A DNA stretch of 64,000 nucleotides from Diacronema lutheri (GCA_019448385.1 JAGTXO010000019.1:469001-533000), one strand, 5' to 3'; positions 10,221 through 20,762 are shown, numbered from the stretch's first letter. The notes: a model not told the origin generated them from the sequence alone. Program-made: numbers and translations.

Positions 10221-11567
10221 TCAAGAAGCGCCCGGCCGCTCATGCCACGCGCGCCGCAACTGCGGCTCGAGGCTCTCTGCGAGCTGCAGCACCTCAAGCG
10301 CGTCCTGCAGCGACGCGACGCCCATCGGCCATGGCGGCGCTCCGCCCGCCGCCGCGCCGACAACCGCGCCAGCCGCGCTCGGCGAGCCAAGCGCGCCGGT
10401 CGCGGGCGCGCGCGCAAGCGCCTGCCCGCCCACCGCGCCCGCCTCGACGTGTGCGAGGATGCGCTCCTTGAGCTCGACATAATCATCCCACTGCACCGCC
10501 AAGTAGGCGCGCAGCCGCGGACGCGCCGCGCGCCGGCGCTCGATCGCAGCGCGTGCGCCCTCGCTCGGCATCGTGCACTCGATGACGCGCTCATCCGGCT
10601 CGGATGGCGGCGCGTCGCCCACGCTCACGCCCGAGCCGTTGCGCCGCGCGCCGAGTGCGCGCACGGCGATGCGCGACGTGTCGCCACCGCATCGGTTCTG
10701 CACGAGCGTGATCCGGCGTACGGCGGCGGCGGGCTCGTCGGCGATGGCGGTGCCGGCGTGCGCAGGCGCGAGGCTCACGGCGAACGAGAGCGCGCGCCAG
10801 TCCGTCAGACCGCCATGCGTCTCGAGGCTCGAGCGCGCGGCGTCGAGTGCGATCGTCGCGCGCCCGTCCGGTCCAAGCAGGTCGCGCGCGCGCAGGCCGA
10901 AAAGGCAGACGGCGAGGGCAAGCTCGTGACATGCCATGTCCTTGAGCATCCCCACGCTGCACCGCGCGAAGCACTCGGCCAGCCCGTCCGTCGCGTAATC
11001 GTTGTCGTGATACAGCTCGATGCTCGCCTCGCGCCCGCGCGCGTGCAGCTCGAGCAGCGCGCGGTACGCGCCCTCGGCGTGCGGCGCAACGTTCTTGTTG
11101 TAGCCGACGAAGACGACAATGCGCGCCGCCGCTGCCGCCGCTGCGACCTGCGCCACGCCCGCCGCGTCGGGCGACGCCGGCTTCTCGATGAGCGCGTGAG
11201 TCACGCGCAGTCGCAGCTGCGCGTCGACGAGGTCGGCAAAGAGGCGCGGCGCGTCGGCGGTGCGCGACGCGAAGATGGCGAGGCATGGGCGCGACTCCGC
11301 GTCGGCGCGCGGGGGCAGCTCGGCGATCGTGCGCACGACGAGCACGCCGCGCTCGCGCGCGAGCCGCTCGGCGACCACCGCAAACCCCGACTCGACCGAG
11401 AGGCGCTCGTTGGCGGGGTCCAGGAAGAAGGGCTCGACGACGGCGAGCACGCGGACGCGCGGCGCGAGCCTAGGCTCGTCGAGCAGCTGCTCGAGGTGCG
11501 TGTACCCAATCGAAATATCGGGGATGCCACAACCGATGACGTAGACGTCCGTGCGCGCAGCCGGCAT
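10221..11567 (-). CDS. Gfo/Idh/MocA-like NAD(P)-dependent oxidoreductase
   Basis: 448 aa, single exon from ATG at 11567. The N-terminus VYVIGCGIPDISIGYTHLEQ is a Rossmann start, with acidic strand-2 residues following (VRVLAVVEPFF). ALIEKPASPDAAGVAQVAAA and VVFVGYNKNVAPHAEGAYRA correspond to the EKP motif and the V.VGYN.R..P motif that define the family; the Lys of EKP is the usual catalytic/cofactor-positioning residue. YHDNDYATDGLAECF and GMLKDMACHELALAV fit the second-domain segment where Gfo/Idh enzymes carry a D..CH pair. Substrate cannot be told; family members act on sugars, inositols and dihydrodiols. A Gly/Ala loop near residues 395-425 is low complexity. No targeting signal is evident. 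The upstream region carries a duplicated 16-bp element. Confidence 0.74.
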   Translation of the reverse strand: MPAARTDVYVIGCGIPDISIGYTHLEQLLDEPRLAPRVRVLAVVEPFFLDPANERLSVESGFAVVAERLARERGVLVVRTIAELPPRADAESRPCLAIFASRTADAPRLFADLVDAQLRLRVTHALIEKPASPDAAGVAQVAAAAAAARIVVFVGYNKNVAPHAEGAYRALLELHARGREASIELYHDNDYATDGLAECFARCSVGMLKDMACHELALAVCLFGLRARDLLGPDGRATIALDAARSSLETHGGLTDWRALSFAVSLAPAHAGTAIADEPAAAVRRITLVQNRCGGDTSRIAVRALGARRNGSGVSVGDAPPSEPDERVIECTMPSEGARAAIERRRAARPRLRAYLAVQWDDYVELKERILAHVEAGAVGGQALARAPATGALGSPSAAGAVVGAAAGGAPPWPMGVASLQDALEVLQLAESLEPQLRRAWHERPGAS

Positions 11568-11573
11568 GGCGCG

Positions 11574-11618
11574 CGTGTCCCCAGTTCACGCGTCAGACAT
11601 ATCGTGTCCCCAGTTCAC
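11574..11618 (-). repeat. Two direct copies of GTGAACTGGGGACACG upstream of the oxidoreductase start
   Basis: Identical 16-bp copies at 11574..11589 and 11603..11618, a 29-bp period, begin 7 bp upstream of the ATG at 11567. Flanking CATGGCGC(A/G)CGTGTC sequences also recur, so the whole block looks like a local duplication. Position suggests a 5' leader or promoter element. Confidence 0.7.
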
Positions 11619-11715
11619 CCGACATGGCGCACGTGTCACTTCTGACCGGCGATCGCCCCCTCGACGCGACCGCCGCGGGCCCACGGCGTCACGGTGGCAC
11701 GCGCCGCCGCCGCTT

Positions 11716-13422
11716 CTAGTGTGGGTTCGCGTCAGCCGTGACCCATGAGGCGAGCCCGCGCCGCCTGCCGGCGCGCGCGCTCCGCGCCGCAGACGCGCCG
11801 CGCGCGTCCGTCTGGTTCGGCAGCCGCAGCCGCAGGGCACGCGCCGGCGGCGTCGGCAGCGCCGCCGCGCCGGCTCGCTCGCGCCCCTGCCGCGCCCGCT
11901 GCCGCCACTTCGAGCGGCCGGTGTCCGGGTCGAGCGTGCGCCACTGCTCCGAGCCGAACGCGACCGGCGCTGTGGCGCACGCGCGCGCGACGAAGTCGGC
12001 AAGGCTCGCGACATGCGAGTGGCGTGCGTCCGGACCGAGCGTGTACTTTGAGCCGGAGAGATGGAGCGCGAGGAGTGGGCGGAGGCGCTCGCCATCGCAC
12101 GGCAGCACCTTGCGCAGTCGCGCGAAGCCGTGCCGCCGCCTCCGGTCGACCGCGAAGCGCTGCGCGAGGAGCCAACAGCCCCCATAGAACTCTTTGATCA
12201 TCCGCGGCTGCGATTTAAAGTCGGGCAGCGCGCCGCCCGCCCACGCGCGCAGCAGCAGCGGGCGGGGCAGCAGCCATGACGCGGCGAACGGGTTCCGCGG
12301 CTCAAAGTAGAGCGCGCCGCCGCCGCCGGCGCCGCCGCCCAGCCGCACCGTTGAGACGGCGCCCGCGGCTGGTCTCCAGTTCAGGTCGTTGGCAGCAATG
12401 GCGTCGAGCGGCACCTCGTTCACGCCAGCGAGGCCGCGCGAGCGGTTGGCCGGGTCGTTGAGATGCAACGCGCCGCCGAGCGCTTCCCACCGGACCACGC
12501 CCGTCCACACGCCCGCCGCTGCCGCCGCGAGGCCGGGGAAGTCACCGCCGCCGGCGGCGGCGGCGGCGTCGACGGCGCGCGCCGCACGCGGCGTCGGCGA
12601 TCCGGCGAGCACGAGCGCGTCGAGCGCGCGGAGCTCGTGCTGCAGGGCGAAGAATGTGTCGGCCGTCCAGCCCAGGTCGTCCTCCACGTAGGCGAACCAG
12701 TCGAACGCGAGCCGGTTGGCCCAGAAGGCTGGCTGATGCTGGCGCGTCAGAAGGTCTCCAATCGACCGCTCGTGGTGTCGCAGCGCGACCTGGACGGAGC
12801 TGCGCCGCGCGGAGCAGCCGAGCTCAAGGCCGTCGCCCGGCGCATCAGGCCAACGGCCTGGGCCTAGCGCCCACGTGCTCGCCGCCGCCGCGCCGTCGCC
12901 CTCAACGCCGTGGCCAGCGCGCACACTTAGCGCGCGCTGCCAAAAGGAGGGGCGCGTGACGACCGCATCGATGAGGAGGGCGGCGTGCAGCCCGCGCTCG
13001 CACAAGCCGCCAACGTTGCGCAAGAAGAGCCGCCGGACTTTCTCGCGCCCGTCGCCGTACGCCGCGACGGCGATCAGGTAGGACGGTGCGGCGCGCGCCG
13101 GCTGGTCGAGCGTGCCGCCCGGCGTGGCCGCCGCCGGCGGCGGCGCACGCGCGGGCGCGTCGAATGCGGGCAGCTCGGCGTGCTCAAAGAGACGGAGCGA
13201 CGTGCGCCCGAGACGCGCGCGCTGGCTGCTCCACGCTGCGCGCGCCGAGCGCGCCGCCGGGTCGGCAGCACGCGGCGGCGCGCGATTGGGCGCGCGCGGC
13301 GCGTGCGCACTGAGCACAAGCATGTGCTCGCTCTCGTGCCAGGTGAGACTGAGCAGCGTGCACGTCGCAAGCAGCGTGAGGCCGGCGGAGAGCCCGACCT
13401 TCCCGCACGTCTCCGGTCGCAT
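11716..13422 (-). CDS. Type II membrane protein, glycosyltransferase-like, family not recognised
   Basis: 568 aa, single exon from ATG at 13422. The N-terminus has a short basic start and one hydrophobic anchor (VGLSAGLTLLATCTLLSL), then a Pro/Ala/Arg stem of about 80 residues: a Golgi type II layout. The lumenal part opens PSYLIAVAAYGDGREKVRRL, then carries LAFDWFAYVEDDLGWTADTF (a possible metal-binding EDD, as in GT-A folds), EVPLDAIAANDLNWRPA and FKSQPRMIKEFYGGCWLLAQ. No family name came to mind; glycosyltransferase is an inference from topology, the acidic motif and the N-x-W pattern. The last ~60 residues are Arg/Ala-rich. Head-to-head with the TLC gene, 76 bp between ATGs. Confidence 0.68.
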   Translation of the reverse strand: MRPETCGKVGLSAGLTLLATCTLLSLTWHESEHMLVLSAHAPRAPNRAPPRAADPAARSARAAWSSQRARLGRTSLRLFEHAELPAFDAPARAPPPAAATPGGTLDQPARAAPSYLIAVAAYGDGREKVRRLFLRNVGGLCERGLHAALLIDAVVTRPSFWQRALSVRAGHGVEGDGAAAASTWALGPGRWPDAPGDGLELGCSARRSSVQVALRHHERSIGDLLTRQHQPAFWANRLAFDWFAYVEDDLGWTADTFFALQHELRALDALVLAGSPTPRAARAVDAAAAAGGGDFPGLAAAAAGVWTGVVRWEALGGALHLNDPANRSRGLAGVNEVPLDAIAANDLNWRPAAGAVSTVRLGGGAGGGGALYFEPRNPFAASWLLPRPLLLRAWAGGALPDFKSQPRMIKEFYGGCWLLAQRFAVDRRRRHGFARLRKVLPCDGERLRPLLALHLSGSKYTLGPDARHSHVASLADFVARACATAPVAFGSEQWRTLDPDTGRSKWRQRARQGRERAGAAALPTPPARALRLRLPNQTDARGASAARSARAGRRRGLASWVTADANPH

Positions 13423-13498
13423 CGCGCCGATACGCCCGGCGCCAGGGCGGCGCGGACGACGCCCTTGGCGAATTCACTTAAAGGCTAAAACGACCATA

Positions 13499-14269
13499 AT
13501 GACGATGTCATCGGCCGCGCTGGGCGCCACGGCGCTGGCCGGCACGTGGGGCTGGCTCGCGCTATTCGGGCTGACGGACCGGCTGAGCCTGGGCTCCGCC
13601 GCCTTGGCGGTCGCCTACTTTGCCACCGCCTTCCGCCTCGCGCGCCGCTTCGCCTTTTACGACAAGCCCCGCCCGCGCGCGTGGGTGCTCACGCTCGCGT
13701 GCGCAACGCCTCTCGGCCCCTTCGGCGCGCTGCGCGCGGCGTCGCTCGCGGCGGCGGGCACGCTGGCGGACCAATCGGTGCACTTTACGACCGACCCGCT
13801 CTCCCACGCGGCCACCGTCATGTTCGTCGCCTTCCTCGTGAGCGACACCGTCTACGGGCTCGCGCACTACCCGTCGCAGTTTGAGCTCGTCGCCGGCTGG
13901 GTGCACCACGCGGTGTACCTCGTCTTCTTCGCGCTGTGCCTGCGCTGGCGGATGTCGGCGGCCGTCGCGCTCGCCTACCCGCTCGAGCTCACCACGATCG
14001 TGCTCGCCCTCGGCCACATCCACCCGCCTCTCCGGTCCGACTGGCTGTTCGGCGGCCTCTTCCTCGCGCTGAGGCTAGGCTACCACGGCGCGATGCTGCG
14101 CATTTACGTGGCGATGCGCGCGCCGCCCGTCACGCTTTGGCCCTTCATGGCCGCCGTGATGGTGCTCCACGTGCACTGGTTTGCCGGCTGGGCGCGCGGC
14201 ATGTGGCGCCGGCACGCGCCGGCGGGCGAAGGCGCGCACGCGCAGCGCGCCACCGCCAAGCGAAGCTGA
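13499..14269 (+). CDS. TLC (TRAM-LAG1-CLN8) domain membrane protein
   Basis: 256 aa from ATG at 13499 (an in-frame ATG follows at 13505). Six or more hydrophobic helices. The core FLVSDTVYGLAHYPSQFELV, GWVHHAVYLVFFALCLRW and ALAYPLELTTIVLALGHIH matches TLC proteins: D.......Y...., the HH pair, then an acidic residue in the next helix. Members include ceramide synthases and smaller TLCD-type membrane-lipid regulators; this one lacks the Lag1 Hox-like region and is short, so TLCD/CLN8-like is the better guess. The last 25 residues are basic and cytosolic. A short AT-richer stretch (CTTAAAGGCTAAAACG) sits immediately before the ATG. Confidence 0.82.
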   Translation: MTMSSAALGATALAGTWGWLALFGLTDRLSLGSAALAVAYFATAFRLARRFAFYDKPRPRAWVLTLACATPLGPFGALRAASLAAAGTLADQSVHFTTDPLSHAATVMFVAFLVSDTVYGLAHYPSQFELVAGWVHHAVYLVFFALCLRWRMSAAVALAYPLELTTIVLALGHIHPPLRSDWLFGGLFLALRLGYHGAMLRIYVAMRAPPVTLWPFMAAVMVLHVHWFAGWARGMWRRHAPAGEGAHAQRATAKRS

Positions 14270-14431
14270 CTTTGGTGAAGCGGGCGCGAGCGCGCTGCTT
14301 CCGGGAGGTCGCCGGTCATGCCGCCACGCTCCGCGCCCGTCGTCGTTGGCAGAGGCCAGAATCAATAGAAAATTAGAAAATCTGGATTTTAGAATTCAGA
14401 ATTCTCAAAGTGGAGCGGTGGTTTCGGGGCA

Positions 14432-17400
14432 ATGGCAGCTCCGCGCCTCGTAGCACCGCTGCCATCGCTGAGGGCGAGCGCGGAGATCGAGCGCGCGGGC
14501 CGTGGCCGTGGCGGAGCTGACACGAGCGGCTCGCATAGCGCACCGCCGATGCCCTCCGCGCCGCAGCCGTCGGCGGCGAGCGCCTGTGCGCTTGCGCCGC
14601 GCAGCGGCGTGAGCGCGCACACGCGGCCTCGCGCCGCGTCCGCGTCGTCCGCGCACTGCGGCGGCGAGCAGCGCTTCGAGCGCATCGATGCATCGTGCGG
14701 ACGGAAGCAGGGGCGGGCGAGCGTGTGCTCGAGCGCCAGCGACACGCTCCGCCCGCCCGAGGTGAACGAGTTCCTCGGCCTCGCGAGCGCGGCGGCGGAC
14801 GACGCGACGGCAACGTCGGGGCGGCGTGCGGCCTCGCCGCTCGTCACGCCGCGCCACGGTGCGCGCGTCGCACCGTCGCCGTCGTCGCCGCCGCGCGCGC
14901 CCGCCTTTGCCGCGGGCGGAGATGAGGATGCGGCGTTCGCCACCGGCGAACGGTCGCCGTCGCCGCCCGTCGGCCGGCGCGCCGCGCGCACGTCGACGGA
15001 GAACTCGGTGGTGAAGATCACCAACTCGCTGCGCCACGCGCGCCGGCAAGCGCGAATGCGCCAGCTGCTCGTACACAGGCCGGTGCTTATCGCGAGCGCG
15101 CTTCTCGTCGCGGCGGGCGTCGCCTGGCACGTGGCCGGTTGGGTGGTCGCAACGCTCGCGCGCGGCCAGGCGGTCGACGTGGGCAACGCACTCGTGCTCA
15201 GCGGCCTTGCGCTCGCGATCGTCTCGCTGCTCCCCGCCGACCGAGCGATCATCTCGACGTGCGCGTTCGCCACCGGCGCGCTCGTGCCGTGCGCGCTCGC
15301 CGCCGCGCGCGCCGCGGCGTGTGCGGCGAAGCTTGGCGCGCTCGTCGAGGCGAGCGCGGGCGCGCGCGGCGCCGGCTGCCCGTGGCTCGGCGCGCGGTGC
15401 GCCCCGCTGTGCGCGGACGCGCTGCGCGGACCCGTGCCATGCTGGTACACGGCGGTGCACGCGTCGACCGAGCTGCTCGCCGGTGCGTGCCTCGTGCTCT
15501 GCGCGGCGCGCTGCGCGCGTGCGGTGTCGCTGCGCCTCCCACCGCGCGCGGTGCTCGACGCGCTCTGGCCAGCATACGGGCTTGCGCTCGCGGGCACGCT
15601 CGTCGCCGACGCGCTCGTCTTCCTCTGCGCGGCCGGCGCTGGGCTGCTCGCGCGGCCCGCGTCCCGCGCGCACGACATTGGCCGGCCGTTGTATCTCGCC
15701 CTCGTGCTCGCGCTCGCCGTGGCCTTCCTCGCGCCACCCGTCCGGCACGCGGTGCACGCGTGGCTAACGAGCCGAGGCGAGGCGGTGACGACGGCCGCGG
15801 CCATCTCCGCCATGATCGGCTCGCGTCAGCCCGAGGAGGTGCATGCCCTCGCGGAGGCGACGTTCCGAGCTGTTTCGCTCGCTGACGTCACGTTCGCTGA
15901 GTTCTCGTCGTCAGCACCCGCCTCTGCGGAGGTGCATGGACTCGCGCGGCCCGTGCGCATTGGCGAGGTCGACTCGTTCGTCTCGCACAGGTGCGCGCGC
16001 GCGTGCGTGCCGCGTAGCCGCCCTGTCCGTGCAGCGCACCGCGCCATCTCCTCGCCCTGCAGCGCCCAGCGCACCTGCGCCGCGCACGCTCGCCGCGCCT
16101 CGCCTCACCCGCCGCGCTTCCGCTTTTTGCTCGTCGCGCCGCTGCGCCAGCTGGTCGGACGACCCTGTGCGCAAGTGGGCCGAGCTGCAGGAGTGGCGGC
16201 ACGAGTTTCGCGCGCAGAACAGCCGCGAGCCTATTTGCTTCATCGACAAGTACTGCCTTGACCAGTCGGCGCCTGACATCGATGCGCGCCTCGCATGCCT
16301 GCCGGTGAATGCCGCGCTGCCCACGCCGCGCACGCCGCGCGCGCGCGCGAGTCGTCCTCGTTCCACCCGTGCACGACGCGCTGCCGCCCCTTCACCTTCC
16401 CGTGCCTTTCCCCCCTTCTCCACCCCACAAAATGCGCAGGTGTTTCTTGCCGGATGCGACACTCTGCTCGTTTTGTGCGGACCCTCGTATCTCAGTCGAT
16501 TGTGGTGCGTGATCGAGCTCATGGTTTGGCTCGAGATGGGCGGAGCGATCAGCGCGATCACGCTGCGCCCGCTCCTGCCCATGACGGACGACGCCGACGA
16601 TAACAGCAGCGACGGCGGCGAGGTGCACGGCGAAGATGGCGGCGTGGTGGCGGAGCGGCTGCAAGCCGTGGGCGTGGGCGTGGGCAGGGGGAAAATGATG
16701 GCGGACGGAGGCGGCGGCGGCGACAGCGACGACGGCAACGCGATCAACGTTGCCGCCGGCTCGCTCGATGCCGGGTGGCACCAGCCGGTCGCGCGCCCGG
16801 CGGCCTGTGGGCCTGCCAGCGGACAAGGCGACCCGCACCATAGCTGCGGCGCAGCGGCCTGCGCGCAGCCGCACGCGGTGCGCGCAGCATGGCGACGTAG
16901 CGGCGGCGCGCGCATTCACGCGTCGGACAGCCCGGCGAGCGTGGCGCGGGCCGCCCTTGGCGGATGGGGCGGCAGCTGCGGCAATCCGGGCGGCGGCTGC
17001 GGCAGTCCGGGCGGCGGCGGCGCGGGCACGGCGCGCTCGGGCCTGCTCGGACGGATCGGCGCGTTGCTCGCGCGGCCACGCGGCCGCACGTCGCGGTGCG
17101 CAGCCAGCGCACAACCGCCGGTCGGTGCGGGCGGCGCGGGCGGCGCCGCTCAGCGCGGGAGGGTGCGAAATCTCGTCGGCGCAGCCATGGCCGCAGGCGT
17201 CAGCCTTTCCGCAGCTGCTGCGTCGACGGCCGTTGCGGCGTCGATCGCCGCTGCAGCCGTTTCGGCGGCCGCGGCCGCTGCGGCGCTCGACGGCGGGGCT
17301 GACGCGGCAGGCGGCGGCGCGGGCGCGGAGAACCAATCGAGCGTCGCCAACAGCCGCGCCTCCGCCGCTGAAGGCGGCTCGCGTCACGGCGACGTGGATG

Positions 17401-19307
17401 GTGGCGGTGACGACGCGGCTCCGCCCGTCAGCAGCGCAGAATGGCCGGTCGCTCTGCCCCTACCCCCGCCCGTCTCGATCTTAGGCGCAAGCGGCGACTC
17501 GCTGCCCAGCGGCGGAGAGCCTGCGCCCCTCGCCGAGCAGCTCTCCCTTGGATCGCGCCCCTCGACGCCCACGCGCGCCCGCAACCTGTCCGCCGCGTCG
17601 GCGAGCGGCGCGCTCGCTGCGATGTTTGCGGGCGGAGGCGGGGGCGGAGGCGGAGGCGGGGGCCGCGATGGTGGCTCGCAGCCGAGCGCGTTGGTCTCAC
17701 CATTGCTGGCCGCCGGCGCATGCCTCTCTGCCGCGCTCGCCACGTTCTCCCCGTCCGCACCGCCACCGCCATCGCCGTGCGCGGGCGAGTGCAGCAGGGA
17801 GGCGCGCAACAGTGCGGCAGACGGAGGCGGAGGCAGGTGCTCGTCGTCAAGCGTGCCGCCAACCTCGCGCATGTCATCGGACGCGCTCAACCCGACGCGC
17901 GGCTGGCACGCGTCCGTCGACGCGCGCGAGTTTGCGCTCGACGCGCAGCGCGCGTGGCGGGAGCATGTGCGCGCGTCGGTTGTGCGCTACCGGTTTGCCA
18001 CCTTTGATGTCCACGCGTGTGAGTGCGCTCTGGCTGCGGAGCGCGAGAGGCTGCTCGATGTGATTGAGGCGGGCTTCGGGTACGGCAGCCTCGCCGGCTT
18101 TAACGAGCTCATTCGCCACGCGCTCCTCCGCGCGGCGCGCGACGCGAGCGCGACGCCTCCCGCCACGATCGCACGGCCGACGTACCTCCGCTCGCCCGCA
18201 GTCTCGCGCACAGCCAGCAGACGCTCGACGCTCAGCGGAGGCAGCGTGTGCTCGACGGGAGGCTCGATCGGCGCGAGCGCCGCCGCGGCCGCGCTCGGCG
18301 CCGGCGGCCTCGCCGCCGCCGACGCGGGCATTGACGTGCGCCGCTCGTTCGAAGCCCGACAGTCATCGCGCGCGGAGGCCGCGCGCCGCTCGGAGGAGCG
18401 GCGGTCGGCACGACTTGAGAATGAACGGCGCGCTGTGCTCCCGACCGCCTCATTTGAAATGCGCAGGTCGTCGGCGCCCTTGCCGATGGGTGGCGGCGGC
18501 GCGTGCGCGGGCGCCATGGCGGTGCGCGCCGCGTGCAGCGCATGCGCGGCCTGTGGCGGCGCGGCGTGCGCGTCGGCGAGCGGCGCGTCGATGCTTTCAC
18601 CGCCGAGCGCGAGCGCGTCGATGGCGTCAGACGGCGCGGTGGGCAGCGGCGCGTTGGGCGGCAGCCTCGGCCGCACGGGCACAGGCAACGGCGCAAGCAG
18701 CCGCCACCCGAGCTGCTCGAGCGATGGCGACGGAGGCGGGGTCGGGGGCGGGGGCGGAGGCGGAGGCGGAGATGGGGCAGCGATGCGGCCCGCGTCAACC
18801 GGGCGCGGCGGCTCGGGTGCTTCGCCGGCTGCAGCCAGCTCGGCCGTGTCGCTCGTCTCACTGCGCTGCTCTGCCAGCTCGGCCGCGTCCAGTGGCCGTG
18901 GGCGCTCGCCATCGGCTGGTGCGTGCACGTGCGGCGCAGCCGACCCGCTCGCCTCGAGCGCATTCAGCGCCTTCTCGAGCGCACAGCTGCTCGCCGGCGG
19001 GGAGCACGGCGTCACACTCTTTGGCTCGGGCCTGCTTCCCGCGTCGGAGGAGGCAGAGGACGAGGCGGGCTCGGAGCCCAGCCCGCCGCGCGCGGCCGCG
19101 GCCAAGGGCGGCGCGCCCGCGCGCGCGCCACGCGCGATCGGCGAGCTGCGCCACTCGCGCGAGGAGCGCGAGAGGGTTTTTAATGCGCTCGACGCGCTCG
19201 AGGCCGAAGAGCACTCGGACGAGCTCGTGGAGCTCTTCGTTGACGTGGCGGCCGACGCTCTCGCCTTTGCGGCGCCCTCGCACGTAGACAAGGTCGTGAG
19301 GGCTTAG
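14432..19307 (+). CDS. Large multi-pass membrane protein with TIR-like domain (paralogue 1)
   Basis: Exons 14432..15990, 16151..16304, 16440..19307 (1526 aa). Residues 1-200 are disordered, Ser/Ala-rich. About 210-460 hold five or six membrane helices (e.g. VLIASALLVAAGVAWHVAG, GRPLYLALVLALAVAFLAPP). The TIR-like domain starts EVDSFVSHSWSDDPVRKW (from about 510), continues CFIDKYCLDQ, LPVFLAGCDTLLVLCG and YLSRLWCVIELMVWLEMGG; E597 sits where TIR NADases have the catalytic Glu (WC..E). After ITLRPLLP a low-complexity block of about 430 residues intervenes before the domain's last helices (FATFDVHACECALAAERERL, EAGFGYGSLAGFNELIRHAL). The next 400 residues are disordered, ending in an acidic helix. 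A second member lies at 36256..39443. TIR assignment is inference from motif order. Confidence 0.75.
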
Positions 19308-19382
19308 GACGGTCGCATTTCCACTCGCGCCCGTCCGACTCAAAAAGCGCAAAATCGGCGGACGGACTGATCGTTTGCCAGC

Positions 19383-20762
19383 ATGCAGCCCGCTGACGAA
19401 CCGAAGTCCATCTGGTCCGATCTCGTGAGGGAGCTCGAGCAGAAGCAGCACAGGTGGGAGGACAACGAACGCGCGTCGAATGGGCCGGCGCTCAAGTCGA
19501 GTTGGACTATGGCAGCCAAGGCGGTCGCCAAGGCGGTGAAAGACGGTGGCCCCGCCGCGAGCCACTCCGCCGCGGACGCGGGCGCGATACCTTTGCTCGT
19601 CAACGTGCTGATGGACGGCTCAGAAGCGGGCAAAACCGCCGCAGCGTTCGCACTGGGCATCGTTGCCACCGAGCCCGACTTGCGCGCACTCATCGAGCAC
19701 GCGGACGCGCGACCTTGGCTCGCCGAGCTCGCCAACGGCAGGAAGGGCGAGGCCAAGTCGAGCGCAGAGGCGGCCCTTCGCAACCTCGACGGTGGCGAGC
19801 TGCGGCAGCCAGTGGGCGTCGTAATGCCCGCCGACGACTCGGACGCAGACTGTGCGCCGGCGACGCTCATGTCCACTCTGCCGCGCACGATGCGCACGGC
19901 GGCGTTGGGCGCCGCCGTCGGCGACGCTGCGCCCGCTGCAACGCATTCTGCCTTCGCGCGAAATCTCAACGACGCGAACGCGCGCGCGCGCGAGCTTGAG
20001 CGCGACGCATGCGAGGCCAAGGCACGCCTGAACGCGCTCGAGCGCGAGCTGCGCGCCATGGGTGCCGCTTCCGTGGGCGAGCACACTGTGCACGGCACAG
20101 TGACGCTCCGCTGCGCGGATGGCGTCGAGCTGCGCGCGTCGCGCTTCATGCTCGAGCACACGAGCCCCCACTTCCGCCAGCTCTTCGAGTCGAGCCCTTC
20201 GAGGGTGCTGGCGGCGGACGCCGCCTTCTCGTCCGCCGCGCACGCCGCGCTGCTCAGCCAGCTGCACTCGCTCGGCGTCGCGCCTCTCCCCGACGCGCCC
20301 TTGATGCTCGAGCTGCTCGCGCTCGCTGCGGCGCAGAGGCGTGCGGCGCGCGCGCATGAAGCAGCCGACGGCAGCGAGCTGTCGACGACGCTCCGGCGTG
20401 TGATTGCGCGGTGCGAGCAGACAGTCATCCGCGAGATGAGCGTGCACAACTGCCTCGACCTGCTGCTGCTGGCAAAAGCCAGCGGCAGCTCGGTACACGT
20501 GCTCCAAGCTGCCGAGGCGATGGTGAAGGCTCGTTTTGCCGAAGTGGTGGCGCAGCCGCGCATGGCGCAGTACCTCGCGCACAAGCCGCACGAGGCTGCA
20601 CAGATGCTGGCGGCGATGCTCAGCGACGTGACGCTTGAGAACGCCCAGCTGCGGCGCGAGCTCGGCGGCGTTTCGCCCGACCTCACTTCCGACGCAGAGC
20701 TGCACTTGAACGCTCGTGCCGAGGCGTGCCTCGCCCAGCCCAAGCGCCTGCGACTACTGTGA
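19383..20762 (+). CDS. ARM-repeat and BTB/POZ-like domain protein
   Basis: 459 aa, single exon. Residues about 40-145 form ARM/HEAT-like helices (GAIPLLVNVLMDGSEAGKTA, AAFALGIVATEPDLRALIEH, AKSSAEAALRNLDGG). A short coiled coil follows (NARARELERDACEAKARLNA). The second half resembles a BTB domain: HGTVTLRCADGVELRASRFM, LEHTSPHFRQLFESSP, then helices through SVHNCLDLLLLAKASGSSVH and a BACK-like tail. ARM plus BTB is the layout of plant ABAP1/ARIA-type proteins, often cullin-3 adaptors; here the BTB is divergent, so that role is inferred only. The stop at 20762 is 14 bp from the stop of the convergent kinesin gene. Confidence 0.74.
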   Translation: MQPADEPKSIWSDLVRELEQKQHRWEDNERASNGPALKSSWTMAAKAVAKAVKDGGPAASHSAADAGAIPLLVNVLMDGSEAGKTAAAFALGIVATEPDLRALIEHADARPWLAELANGRKGEAKSSAEAALRNLDGGELRQPVGVVMPADDSDADCAPATLMSTLPRTMRTAALGAAVGDAAPAATHSAFARNLNDANARARELERDACEAKARLNALERELRAMGAASVGEHTVHGTVTLRCADGVELRASRFMLEHTSPHFRQLFESSPSRVLAADAAFSSAAHAALLSQLHSLGVAPLPDAPLMLELLALAAAQRRAARAHEAADGSELSTTLRRVIARCEQTVIREMSVHNCLDLLLLAKASGSSVHVLQAAEAMVKARFAEVVAQPRMAQYLAHKPHEAAQMLAAMLSDVTLENAQLRRELGGVSPDLTSDAELHLNARAEACLAQPKRLRLL

